Below are positions 44,208-53,020 of a stretch of 64,000 nt of DNA, in pieces. This stretch comes from Actinopolyspora erythraea (lineage in GTDB: Bacteria; Actinomycetota; Actinomycetes; Mycobacteriales; Pseudonocardiaceae): positions 4,836,001-4,900,000 of the forward strand of contig NZ_CP022752.1 in assembly GCF_002263515.1 (NCBI RefSeq), written 5' to 3'. The notes below the pieces were generated by a model. It did no database searches, was not told where the DNA came from, and worked only from the letters and a program-made list of their open reading frames with translations. The translations under genes and the position numbers were made by a program. Each line of letters starts with the position of its first letter. Within the stretch, counting starts at the first letter, position 1.

Positions 44208-45656
44208 TCAGACCTTCTCGACGGTCGGAGCGACCTCCTCCGGCTCGTCCTCCTCCGCGCTCGGCGGAGTCGACTTGCGCAGGTTCAGCGCGACCAGGAT
44301 GGTCAGTCCGATCCCCGCGGCGATGAGCCAGGTGGCAGTGCGCACACCGTCCGTCAGCGCGGCCGGATCACCGGCTGTCTCCCCGGACGCGGTCGCGGTG
44401 ATGGCGATCAGCACCGCCAGGCCGACGGCTCCACCGATCTGCTGGCCGGTGGTGGCGATGCCGGAGCCGATTCCCTGGTCGTCGGCCGGGATTCCGGTCG
44501 TCGCGGCGGCGAACATGTTGGTGAACACCATGCCCTGCCCCAGCGAGAGGACCGCCAGCGACGGCACGAGCGTCGCGTAGGAAACGCCCTCGGACACCGA
44601 CAGCGCCAGCGCGACCATGCCGACGACTCCCATGCTCAGGGAGATGACCAGCGTCTTGCGGATGCCGAGCTTGGTGGCCGACTTGCCACCGAGGATGGTT
44701 CCGATCAGCACGCTGCCCGAGGGCACCACGAACGCGAAACCCGTGGCCCAGGCACTGTAGCCCTGCGCGACCTGCCAGAACTGGGTCAGGAAGTAGGCCA
44801 GCGCACCGAAGGTCGCCATGAACAGGAAGGTGATCGAGACGCCGACCGAGAGGTTGCGGTTGGTGAACAGGCGCAGCGGCACCATCGGTGCCCGACTCCT
44901 GCTCTCGATCACCAGGAACGCGGCCAGCAGCACGACGGCGACGATGAAGGCGGTGAGCACGACAGGCGAGGCCCAGCCGGCTTCCGGCCCCTGCACCAGG
45001 GCGAACACCAGCAGGGTGGACGCGATCGTCCCGGTGAGCGCGCCGGGCAGGTCGAAGGCGCCCCTGGTGGTGGAACGGTCGTTGGGCAGCAGGAACACGG
45101 CGACGATCATCGCGGCACCCGCGAAGATGACGTTGACGTAGAACACCGAGGCCCAGCCGAACACCTGGGTGAGCAGACCGCCGAGGATGGAGCCGAGCAC
45201 CATGCCGGAACCGCCGGCACCACCCCACACCGACAGCGCGCGGTTGCGCTCCGCGCCCTCGCGGAAGAGGGTGGTCACCAGGGAGAGCGTCGCCGGTGAC
45301 AGGAAAGCACCACCCAGCCCCTGCACCGCACGGGCCGCGATCAGAAGCCACGGAGCCGTGGCCAACCCTCCCACCAGCGAGGACGAGGCGTAGAGGAACA
45401 GTCCGAGGATGAATATCCGCTTGCGACCGAACAGGTCGGTCGCTCGTCCTCCGAGCAGCAGGAAACCACCGAAGGCCACGGCGTAGGCCGAGACCACCCA
45501 CTGCAGGTTCTGGGAGCTGAACCCGAGTCCTTCACCGATCTCGGGCAACGAGACGAAGACGATGTTGTAGTCGATGGCGATGATCAACTGGGCGAATGCC
45601 AGGAGAGCTAGCACCGCTCCGAGGTGACGTGGCCTGACTGGCACACTGGTAGACAC
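44208..45656 (-). CDS. MFS multidrug exporter, EmrB/QacA (14-TM) type
   Basis: A 482-residue DHA2-family transporter with 14 predicted membrane segments. LAFAQLIIAIDYNIVFVSLPEIG is the first helix with the family motif D1, and LGGRATDLFGRKRIF is the loop 2-3 motif. It probably exports the product of the AvrD/KAS III cluster. The acidic C-terminal tail (SAEEDEPEEVAPTVEKV) is cytoplasmic. The start is GTG 45656. The 117-bp gap to the AvrD-family gene is short enough for co-transcription. Confidence 0.9.
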   Translation of the reverse strand: MSTSVPVRPRHLGAVLALLAFAQLIIAIDYNIVFVSLPEIGEGLGFSSQNLQWVVSAYAVAFGGFLLLGGRATDLFGRKRIFILGLFLYASSSLVGGLATAPWLLIAARAVQGLGGAFLSPATLSLVTTLFREGAERNRALSVWGGAGGSGMVLGSILGGLLTQVFGWASVFYVNVIFAGAAMIVAVFLLPNDRSTTRGAFDLPGALTGTIASTLLVFALVQGPEAGWASPVVLTAFIVAVVLLAAFLVIESRSRAPMVPLRLFTNRNLSVGVSITFLFMATFGALAYFLTQFWQVAQGYSAWATGFAFVVPSGSVLIGTILGGKSATKLGIRKTLVISLSMGVVGMVALALSVSEGVSYATLVPSLAVLSLGQGMVFTNMFAAATTGIPADDQGIGSGIATTGQQIGGAVGLAVLIAITATASGETAGDPAALTDGVRTATWLIAAGIGLTILVALNLRKSTPPSAEEDEPEEVAPTVEKV

Positions 45657-45734
45657 GCCGGGTCCTTTCGTAAGTTTCGTTTTCCGGGGTCCGAGAGATG
45701 TTTCGGTGACCGAGACCGGTCACGAGCGGTCCGT

Positions 45735-46532
45735 TCAGTAACGCAGTGCGTACCCGATGCGGCGGCGCAACGACTTCTGCCGCTGGGCCTCGTGGAAACG
45801 GGCGTCCGCCTTGAGGTCCTCGATGTCGGCCTTCACCCGGCGTTCCGCCTCCGCGATGGCGTCCTCGACGGGAACCACCACCGGCAGGTCGAAGGTCTTG
45901 ATGATCTTCTCCAGCCGGTCCGGAATGGACCCCCCGACCACGTGGTAGGGAATCCCCATCTCGTCCAGCGCCTCTATGAGCAGGTCGTCCGAGAGACGGC
46001 GGAACTCCTCAGAGACCGGGCGGTGGCCGTCGGGCTCCATGTCGAACTCGACGGGAAGGTGGACGTAGGCGTCGTAGATCCGCTGCGCGCGGGCCCGGGT
46101 GACCTCGCCCAGCATGTTCGCGTAGCGCTGGTAGAAGTGCTTGACCGGAAGGCCCGTGATCTTCTTGATCGCCTTGAACCACCAACTGGCGCCGGGGTTG
46201 ATCCCGACGCGCATGCGCGCCTCGAAGTAAACCCACTCGTGGAAGACACCTCCGTCGGAGATGAAGGCGTTGTCGCTGGTCTCGTTGTGCACGCGTTCCT
46301 CGAAGCGGCGCAGGAGCAGCTTGACGAGCTCCATCGCGTTGAGCTCCATCACGGTCTTACCCGGGACGAGGTCGACGAGCAGTTCCCGAGAGGTCTTCGC
46401 GTGGGTACGCGGGATACCCGTGGCGATCGACAACGCCTCCGAGGTGGTGGACTTTCCGGTGGAGTAAGTACCCGATATGGCCAGCTTCAGGTTCGGATTT
46501 TCCTTGAAACTGGGGGTTTCCTGAACCGCCAT
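45735..46532 (-). CDS. NadR-like P-loop kinase/ATPase, paralogue 1
   Basis: A 265-residue P-loop protein. Walker A GTYSTGKST lies at 21-29, SDGGVFHEWVYFEAR is the likely Walker B/DG region, and later DAYVHLPVEFDMEPDGHRPVSEEFRR and IPYHVVGGSIPDRLEKI resemble the AAA_28/NadR-type kinase lid and C-terminal helices. It probably phosphorylates a small molecule. It shares its layout throughout with the protein encoded next door at 46562-47209. ATG 46532 with AAGAGAAGAGA upstream is preferred over an in-frame start at 46565. Confidence 0.75.
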   Translation of the reverse strand: MAVQETPSFKENPNLKLAISGTYSTGKSTTSEALSIATGIPRTHAKTSRELLVDLVPGKTVMELNAMELVKLLLRRFEERVHNETSDNAFISDGGVFHEWVYFEARMRVGINPGASWWFKAIKKITGLPVKHFYQRYANMLGEVTRARAQRIYDAYVHLPVEFDMEPDGHRPVSEEFRRLSDDLLIEALDEMGIPYHVVGGSIPDRLEKIIKTFDLPVVVPVEDAIAEAERRVKADIEDLKADARFHEAQRQKSLRRRIGYALRY

Positions 46533-46561
46533 GATTCTCTTCTCTTTCTGGTGATTCCGAG

Positions 46562-47209
46562 TCACCGCTCGCCGACTTGGCGAACGACTTCTTCGATTTC
46601 ATTGACCGCGTCGATCCCCAGGGCCTTTTGGCACTGTTCCAGACGTTCGCGGATGTCTCCGCCCACTGTGTAAACCGGGATACCGGTGCTTTCGAGCTCT
46701 GGCAGCAGGATGTCATCGGATATGAGCCGAAAATTCTCGTTGATGGGTTGGTCGTCACCGGTCATGTCGAATTCGACCGGCACGTGCAGGAAGGCGTCGT
46801 AGGACCGCTCGGCGTGCCGCCTCATCAGGAGACCGAGGTCATCCACCACGGACTCCAGCGCCCTGACCTCGTCCGAGCGGTAACGCCCCCGCAGCGGCAT
46901 GGCCGTGCCGGGGTACGACCCGGCCACGAGTTTCACCTTGGCGTAGGCCCACTCGTGCAGCACCGAACCGTCGGAGATGAACCCGCCGGGCATCCCCGAC
47001 TCGCTCATCACCCGTTCCGTGTAACGGTTGACGGTCAGCTGCACCAGCTGCCCGGGAGTCCATTCGTGGACACTTCTCCCCTCACCCCCTATCGGTTCCC
47101 GCATCGGGGATCCGTGGGTGCGCGGAATCTCGGTCAACCGGGACAGCGCCGTGGATAGCACTGTTTTTCCCGATCCGTAGGAACCAGTAATTGCCACTCT
47201 GTAAGTCAC
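46562..47209 (-). CDS. NadR-like P-loop kinase/ATPase, paralogue 2
   Basis: A 215-residue paralogue of the preceding protein. Walker A GSYGSGKT lies at 9-16, then IPRTHGSPMREP, FISDGSVLHEWAYAKVK, DAFLHVPVEFDMTGDDQPINENFRLISDD and IPVYTVGGDIRERLEQ. The shared segments (ISDG-hHEW, hHhPVEFDM, hGGDIRERLE) show common descent, while the middle differs. No clear ribosome-binding site precedes GTG 47209 or GTG 47245, so the start is uncertain. The pair is set apart from the upstream gene by a strong terminator (47344-47390). Confidence 0.72.
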   Translation of the reverse strand: MTYRVAITGSYGSGKTVLSTALSRLTEIPRTHGSPMREPIGGEGRSVHEWTPGQLVQLTVNRYTERVMSESGMPGGFISDGSVLHEWAYAKVKLVAGSYPGTAMPLRGRYRSDEVRALESVVDDLGLLMRRHAERSYDAFLHVPVEFDMTGDDQPINENFRLISDDILLPELESTGIPVYTVGGDIRERLEQCQKALGIDAVNEIEEVVRQVGER

Positions 47210-47343
47210 AAATTGATGATCGCAGTGCCCCCGGAACCGAACCACTGGCTGTTGCTGCTGGTGTCAGCACCAACACGAAAAACCGAGAACACGTCACCAC
47301 TCGTTCACCGGAGTTCCCTCCGGGACCGCTGGGATAACGTGAA

Positions 47344-47390
47344 GAACCGGTGCGGCGCGGAAGGGGAATCCTTCCGCGCCGCACCGGTTC
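47344..47390 (-). terminator. Perfect 21-bp hairpin terminator
   Basis: Arms 47344-47364 and 47370-47390 are exactly complementary (GAACCGGTGCGGCGCGGAAGG) around a five-base GGAAT loop. It lies 48 bases after the stop of the luciferase-like gene and upstream of the kinase pair, ending the upstream transcript. The T-run is weak, as is usual in such genomes. Confidence 0.8.
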
Positions 47391-47437
47391 CGTCGGTGCG
47401 CGACAGCTCCGCCCACCTCAGCCCGTCTCGGCGGGAA

Positions 47438-48538
47438 TCACGCGGCCGGTTCGCGGCTGGCCACGCTCCGTTCGATGGACTCGATTCCGCGGCGGGCGGT
47501 TCCCGTGAAGTGGGGGGCGACCTCCTCGGCAAGCAGCTCGAAGCTGCGCCTGGTCTTGTCGTGGGAGGCCCAGTTCACCACGTAGGTCAGGAAAGTACCG
47601 AAACCGCCGGTCGTCTCCTGCAGGTGCTCGATGCCGGCGATGGCGTCCTCCACGGAGCCGACGATGGCCCGGCCCCGTTCGACCATGGCCTCCAGCTCCC
47701 GCGACCTGTCCACCCCTTCCATGGAGACGTCGAAGCCGGCGGCCTCACCCCAGTAGCCGTGCAACCACTTGTCGAAACCCTCCCTGGCGTCCTCGTAGGC
47801 CTGCTCGCGGGTCTCCGCGATGTAGAGCGGGACGGCGACCCGCCAGTCCTTCCGGTCGATGGTCCGGCCGTTCTCCTCGGCCGCCTCCTCGGCGTAGCGC
47901 CACTGCTGCGCGAGATCGACCGCGGGGAAACCGGGCGGCGGGGCGCCGAAGGACAGCAGGCTCATGCCGTAGGTCCCAGCGACGCGCGGCCCGTTGGGAG
48001 AGCCCGCGCTGGAGATGGCCATCTCTATGCCCGGCCTGCTGTAACGCGGCAGCTGCATCTTGGCGTCGTTGAGGCTGTACCAGTCGGTCTTGTCGTCGAC
48101 GGCCTGCTCGCCGTTGACCAGCTCGATGACGTTCGGCAGGGCCTCGTGGGACATGCGCTTGAGCTCGTCCATGTCGATGCCGAGTATCCGCGCGTCGTTG
48201 GGAGTGGCGCCGGGACCGACACCGAGGATGTACCTGCCCCGGGTGAGGTGGTCGAGCAGGGTCGCGCGCGTGGCCACGTGGAAGGGGTGGTGGAACGGGA
48301 GGGTGACCACGCCGTTGGCGAGCTTGATCTGGCTCGTGCGCTCGGCCGCCGCCGCGATCATCGTCTCCGGTGCGCCGATGGTCGGCCACCCCAGCGAGTG
48401 GTGCTCACCGAACCAGCACTCGTCGAAGTTGAGCTCGTCCAGCTGTTCCACCAACCGGAGGTCGCGGCGGATGGTCAGGTGAGGGTCCTGACCGGGTTGG
48501 TGCAACGGGGACAGGAAGGCTCCGAAACCGGTGTACAT
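47438..48538 (-). CDS. Luciferase-like (LLM class) flavin-dependent monooxygenase
   Basis: A 366-residue bacterial-luciferase-fold protein: FGAFLSPLHQPGQDPHLTIRRDL, WFGEHHSLGWPTIGAPETMIAAAAERTSQIKLANGV, then RGRYILGVGPGATPNDARILGID. It resembles limonene monooxygenase-type LLM enzymes that use reduced flavin (or F420) to oxidise a hydrocarbon or carbonyl. No flavin reductase is adjacent. ATG 48538 follows CAAGGAGAAAC. It is downstream of the Gfo/Idh/MocA gene in the same direction with a 103-bp gap. Confidence 0.88.
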   Translation of the reverse strand: MYTGFGAFLSPLHQPGQDPHLTIRRDLRLVEQLDELNFDECWFGEHHSLGWPTIGAPETMIAAAAERTSQIKLANGVVTLPFHHPFHVATRATLLDHLTRGRYILGVGPGATPNDARILGIDMDELKRMSHEALPNVIELVNGEQAVDDKTDWYSLNDAKMQLPRYSRPGIEMAISSAGSPNGPRVAGTYGMSLLSFGAPPPGFPAVDLAQQWRYAEEAAEENGRTIDRKDWRVAVPLYIAETREQAYEDAREGFDKWLHGYWGEAAGFDVSMEGVDRSRELEAMVERGRAIVGSVEDAIAGIEHLQETTGGFGTFLTYVVNWASHDKTRRSFELLAEEVAPHFTGTARRGIESIERSVASREPAA

Positions 48539-48641
48539 GTTTCTCCTTGTGCGAGGATTGCGCGTCGGACTGCTTGCTCGGCCGGCTGGTGCCGGATGGC
48601 ACACCGGTCGCGGTGCGCCACGCGGCGAACAGCCGGGTGGT

Positions 48642-49748
48642 TCACTGCCGCGTGCCCGTGGCGGCGGCCCGCTGGATCCTGTCCAGCAGGCGGTGGTGCT
48701 CGACGGCGTGTTCGAAGTCGGGCAGGACGGAAGTGCCCTCGGCGATGTCGGTGCCGAGCTGGCTGTAGGCCTGGGCCACGTTGAGTGCCGGTTGCCCCAG
48801 TTCGGGGAAGAGGACGTACTCCTCGGGAACGGTGAGCTCGCCCAATCGGGCGTTCTTGCCGGATGCGCCCCGAACCGTGACGTTGCCGAACTGCAGGTGC
48901 CCGATGTCACCGGACACGACCAGGTCACCGTCGGTTCCGTTGATCTCCCACAGCATGTTCGTGCCGTACGAGGACCCGCCGCGGTAGTGGATCGAGGCGA
49001 CCGCTCCGCTGTGGAGCTCACCCGTGACGGCGATCTGGTCCTCCGCCGTCTTCGGCAGCGTCTCGCCGGTTTCGGTGTTGCGCACTTCCGGCCTGCGGAC
49101 GCTGGTGGTGGCCGTAAGGCCGGCGAACCCGGACAGGCACATGGTCAGCGCGTCCACGGTGTGTCCGAAAGGGACGGAAAGCATGGTGGCCCCGTTGGCG
49201 CGGTCGGCCGTGTAGGCGGCCCGGGAGTCGACGAACGGGCCCCAGCCGCCGCCGGAGGCGATGACGCTGGTCGAGAGCACCCGCCCGACGTAGCCCCGTT
49301 CCACCAGGTCGTGGACGTAGCGCACCACCGGCGAGGAGCGCGCCTGCAGGCCGACGACGGTACGCACCCCCTGCCCGCGAGCGGCGGTGGCCAGTTCCTC
49401 GGCCTCGGCCAGGTCGCTGGCGAGCGGCCACTCGCTCACCACCGTCTTGCCCGCGTTCAGGGCGGGGACGATCAGCTCCCGGTGACGGGGAACCCTGACC
49501 GCGACCACGACGACGTCCACCTCGTCATGGGCGGCCATGCGCCCCACGTCGTCGAACACGTGGGGGATCCCGTACTTGTCGCCCGCCTTCTCGGCCGCCC
49601 GCTGGTCGGATCCCGCCAACGCGCGCAGTTCGAATCCGTCAACCGCCTTCAGGGCGGGGAGGTGGCCTCGAACTCCCCAACCGCCCTCGGCGCTGAGTCC
49701 CACCAACCCGACACCGAGCGGTTTTTCTGGGGTGGTCTGCTGTCGCAT
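48642..49748 (-). CDS. Gfo/Idh/MocA-family NAD(P)-dependent oxidoreductase
   Basis: A 368-residue dehydrogenase: N-terminal Rossmann part LGVGLVGLSAEGGWGVRGHLPAL (atypical glycine spacing), VVVVAVRVPRHRELIVPAL and GKTVVSEWPLA (the position of the usual EKP motif, here EWP). A C-terminal alpha/beta substrate domain contains ATMLSVPFGHTVDALTM. Such proteins oxidise or reduce sugars or other polyols. The ATG at 49748 is preferred because the Rossmann strand follows. It may be the first gene of the transcript that ends at the 47344 terminator. Confidence 0.87.
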   Translation of the reverse strand: MRQQTTPEKPLGVGLVGLSAEGGWGVRGHLPALKAVDGFELRALAGSDQRAAEKAGDKYGIPHVFDDVGRMAAHDEVDVVVVAVRVPRHRELIVPALNAGKTVVSEWPLASDLAEAEELATAARGQGVRTVVGLQARSSPVVRYVHDLVERGYVGRVLSTSVIASGGGWGPFVDSRAAYTADRANGATMLSVPFGHTVDALTMCLSGFAGLTATTSVRRPEVRNTETGETLPKTAEDQIAVTGELHSGAVASIHYRGGSSYGTNMLWEINGTDGDLVVSGDIGHLQFGNVTVRGASGKNARLGELTVPEEYVLFPELGQPALNVAQAYSQLGTDIAEGTSVLPDFEHAVEHHRLLDRIQRAAATGTRQ

Positions 49749-50190
49749 CGATAGTTCCAAAACTCGCAGTCGAAAAATCGTCAGTAGGTGCCGTGACGTC
49801 GCACCTGGCACGGCGGCGTGAGAAGCAGGACCGCACGTCGGACCCGAGGTTGTCCACGAGTCGGGTTCAAGAGGGCATCGGAGGCGTGTTCCGGCTCCGG
49901 CGGATCGAGAATCCGGAAAAATCGCGGACCACGCCGGAAACGACAGTTCGGAATCCGTTCCTTCTGGTCCGGAAACTCCGGCGGGGAAGTCCCGGATCCC
50001 GTTGTGCCGCGCATGTTTTCATCATCCTGCCGAGTGCGGCGAACAACCAGTGTCCGTTCAACATATTGACGGTGACAACAGGATCCGGAGCGTGGTGGTG
50101 CCGACCGACGCCGTCCCACCGTCCTCGAATCGCCGCGTTCCGGGAATCGAGGGCCGGCGCCGCGCTCCACGGTGCGCGGAACGCGGCGCC
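49749..50190. other. Gene-free spacer between two minus-strand operons
   Basis: These 442 bp contain the promoter region of the Gfo/Idh/MocA gene. Open frames on both strands lack ribosome-binding sites and family resemblance. I see no strong hairpin or copy of the ~100-bp repeat. Confidence 0.45.
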
Positions 50191-51039
50191 TCAGCGGTGC
50201 TCCGGTTGCCAGTAGGACCCCGACTCCGAGGACACGACCCTTCCGAAGACCACGTCGGCGAAGTGGTTGCCGAATCCCAGGGTGCCGGGCTGGGAGAGCT
50301 CCTTCAGCACCAGATCGCGGGTGGCGATCCCGACGTTGGGGTCCGAGTCCATGGAAACCTCCCACTCCGGTTTCTCCACCTGGACCGGTGAGTGGAAGAC
50401 GTCGCCGAAGGCGATCAGCCGTTGCCCACCGGAGGAAACGACGTAGGAAGTGTGCCCGGGAGTGTGCCCCGGAGTGCTCCAGGCGACGACGCCGGGGAAT
50501 ATCTCCTCACCGTCGCCCGCCTGCCGGTACGGGAAGGACACCGGCATTCCGCGCCGCCGCATCGAGGACCACTCCTCCGGGGAAGCGATCAGGTTCGCGT
50601 GCGGCAGGAAGGGGGTGCTCGTGTTACCGGGCCGGAACACCCAGCCGAAGTGGTCGTCGTGCAGATGCGTGAAGGCGACCGCCTCGACGTCCTCCGGTCG
50701 TCGCCCCGCGTCGCGCAATCCGCGAAGCAGCCCACCACCGGCCAGCGCCCCGAGGTACGGGTGGGTCTGGGCGGCCGCCGCTCGGTGCGGCCCGAAACCG
50801 GCGTCGATCAGCAGGGCGCGTTCGCCGTGCTCCACCAGCAGACCGCCGACCGATCCGAGGAAGAATCCCTCCTCGGTGAGCAGTCGCGCCCGGTCGCCCT
50901 CCCAGTCCCGGGCCGTGGAGCCGGGGAACCAGGACCTGGGGGACAGTTCGACGTGGCCGTCGGGAATGTAGGTAACGGTGTGGTCTCCGACGCGGAGCGA
51001 TCTCATCCGGGCCGGAACGTTCCACCTGTCGATGGTCAT
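50191..51039 (-). CDS. Metallo-beta-lactamase-fold hydrolase, lactonase-like
   Basis: A 282-residue MBL-fold protein. HLHDDH at 125-130 is the di-zinc motif; STPGHTPGHTSYVV, FGDVFHSP and GFGNHFADVVFG supply the further metal ligands. The pattern is close to the AHL-lactonase/quorum-quenching branch, though many members have other ester or lactone substrates. Beside a likely butenolide pathway, a lactonase role is attractive but unproven. ATG 51039 with AGGAAGAGG upstream. It lies 27 bp after the XRE regulator gene. Confidence 0.87.
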   Translation of the reverse strand: MTIDRWNVPARMRSLRVGDHTVTYIPDGHVELSPRSWFPGSTARDWEGDRARLLTEEGFFLGSVGGLLVEHGERALLIDAGFGPHRAAAAQTHPYLGALAGGGLLRGLRDAGRRPEDVEAVAFTHLHDDHFGWVFRPGNTSTPFLPHANLIASPEEWSSMRRRGMPVSFPYRQAGDGEEIFPGVVAWSTPGHTPGHTSYVVSSGGQRLIAFGDVFHSPVQVEKPEWEVSMDSDPNVGIATRDLVLKELSQPGTLGFGNHFADVVFGRVVSSESGSYWQPEHR

Positions 51040-51066
51040 GTCTCGAAGCACCTCTTCCTGGATCTC

Positions 51067-51924
51067 TCAAGCGGACACGGCGGGAAGGACGTTTTCCACC
51101 GACAGCAGCTCGTACCACCGTTCGACCGCCTCGCGAGTACCGCTGCCGGCCACCGGCGTGAGCAGTACGAGTTTGAGGCCGTAGCCGCACGTGAAATCCA
51201 TGACGACGCGTGTGAAGCGCATGTCGCCCACATCGCGGTGGTAAAGCGATTCCTGGTAGCAGGAGTCGTCAGCGACCTGGTACTGGTCCCACAGCCGGGC
51301 GAAGTGGGTGCTGACGGTGCACAAGTGATCTATCAGGGCGACGAAGCCGGGATCCGCGCTCAACGACCAGGTGTCGGCGCGGAAGCGCGCCACGGCGCTT
51401 TCCACGTCCCGCTCCCAGTCGGGACGCATCTGGCGAGCACCGGTGTTCGTGAGCAGTGTTTCCAGGTAGTTGGCTCTCTCGCCCTCCGGATCCCCGAGAA
51501 GCGGGCGAGCGACGGCGTTCGCCACCAGTACGTTCCAGTACCTGTCCAGGACGTAGGCGGGCTGCGGCAGCCAGTTCTCCACGATCTGCGGCATCAGGGA
51601 GAGGTCCGGGCTCCCCGAGTCGCCGGTGCTGCCTCCACTGGGTACGGAGGCCAGCCCGGTCATGTACCTGAGCTCGACGTCGTCGAGCCGGAGTGCGCGC
51701 GCCAGAGCGCGCAGGATCTCCGCGGAGACGTTCTCCGCCCTCCCCTGCTCGATCCAGGTGTACCAGGAGGCACCGACACCCGCGAGTGTCGCCACTTCCT
51801 CCCTGCGCAGTCCTGGTGTGCGACGCCTGCCCACATCGGGCAGCCCCACATCGGCCGGTGTCAGTTCGGCGCGTCTGGCACTGAGAAATCTCCCCAGCTC
51901 CAGCAGATGTCCCGAGCGTGGCAT
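51067..51924 (-). CDS. XRE-family regulator with MmyB-type ligand domain
   Basis: A 285-residue regulator. The N-terminal helix-turn-helix includes RRTPGLRREEVATLAGVGASWYTWIEQGR, a hallmark of the actinobacterial MmyB-like XRE group, and the C-terminal half is a PAS-like ligand pocket (PAYVLDRYWNVLVANAVARPLLG). Members sense fatty acids or other lipophilic molecules and often control an adjacent enzyme. It is transcribed just ahead of the MBL hydrolase gene. ATG 51924; the longer open frame upstream is not supported. Confidence 0.88.
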   Translation of the reverse strand: MPRSGHLLELGRFLSARRAELTPADVGLPDVGRRRTPGLRREEVATLAGVGASWYTWIEQGRAENVSAEILRALARALRLDDVELRYMTGLASVPSGGSTGDSGSPDLSLMPQIVENWLPQPAYVLDRYWNVLVANAVARPLLGDPEGERANYLETLLTNTGARQMRPDWERDVESAVARFRADTWSLSADPGFVALIDHLCTVSTHFARLWDQYQVADDSCYQESLYHRDVGDMRFTRVVMDFTCGYGLKLVLLTPVAGSGTREAVERWYELLSVENVLPAVSA

Positions 51925-53020
51925 GTTCGATGTTCTCCTCTCCTGAGCCCGTGACAGGATTCGGAAGGACTTCCGTCCGGAGCACGAAAATCGTGGATGT
52001 CGATGACCGTTCCCCTGCCGGGCGAGTCGAAACGACTGGTTGTCGGACGAGCGAACCGGATCTCGGAACGCTCGTCGCGCTCGACGAGCGGTGCTACCGC
52101 CGGTCGACGCGGCCATCCGGGGAACCGCGACCCCCACTTCCCGGAAAGGCCCGCCCGGACCGCCGAAGGCTCGTCGACCGAGTGAATCCGAGACATCCGA
52201 TGGAGCGCGACGCTGTCCTCCGCGTCGTCACGGAGAAGGAGCGTTCGGCGCCCGCGGCGTTTCCCCCTGTCCGCCGCGCCACGTCCTTCCCTCGCCCGGG
52301 TCGGCGGGTGAGGTCGTTCCGATGGTCCGGTGGATGTTCCGGCGTCGAGTTACGGACATGGCTTCACTCCAGTCAGCTCAACCGTGGACGACCCCCGGGA
52401 CGTCTCGATGTGGAGCACTGCCACGACATCCTCGCGAAAGCACACGTCCATCACTCGAGTCCGAGTTCGTGGAGCTCGACCACGATCCCCGTCCTCCAAC
52501 CGTCACGAAGAACAATAAAACCGAACGATTGGTTTGTCAACGCTGCGCCGTGAACCTCCAAAGTATCGCATCGCGACACACTCCAAGAAGCCCACACCGA
52601 ACCCCCCGCCTCCGCGAACACATCCCACAACAAGGCGAACCTGATCTTTATTGCAGCTGTTTTTGCTGTTCAAAACATAGTTGATCTTAGTAGAGAGCAA
52701 ACGAGCGACCATCGCGCCGCACCGCGAGCCCTGCCACGCCGAAGACCTTCTCGCGCCCAGCCAAGCCTCCGCACCCAACAAGAAAGAGCACATTCGGTAT
52801 CTAAAAGTATGCCAATTGCCCGAGATCAGAACAGAACTCAGGCGAAGACGGTGCGGGCGCCGACAGGCAGCCGTGGCGGTCGACCCCTACGAGCGAGGTC
52901 GTGGGACCACCGCGGCGAAGCCGCGTGGACCTCCCGCGAAACCCCCGGGCACCAAAACGCGACGAGGGGCGGAGCACCGCGGTGCTCCGCCCCTCGTCGC
53001 GTCCGAGAACGGCCGTCGTG
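51925..53020. other. Long gene-free region with an A+T-rich core
   Basis: Almost 1.1 kb without a supported gene. Bases 52621-52680 are only 25/60 G+C, and A+T-rich text runs from about 52500 to 52830, unlike anything else in the window. Short open frames here have no ribosome-binding site or family pattern. It includes the promoter side of the XRE gene, and the 3' end holds the terminator at 52957-53002. It may be a boundary between gene clusters. Confidence 0.6.
52957..53002 (-). terminator. Perfect 23-bp inverted repeat terminator of the symporter gene
   Basis: Arms 52957-52979 and 52980-53002 are exactly complementary with no unpaired loop base (ACGCGACGAGGGGCGGAGC and its complement). 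On the minus strand it is followed by TTTTGG. It lies 19 bases after the symporter stop, which fits an intrinsic terminator. Confidence 0.85.

Noticed and set aside
51918..52793. Short open frames in the gene-free region before the symporter terminator
   Set aside because: No ribosome-binding site, atypical composition and no recognisable motif on either strand.
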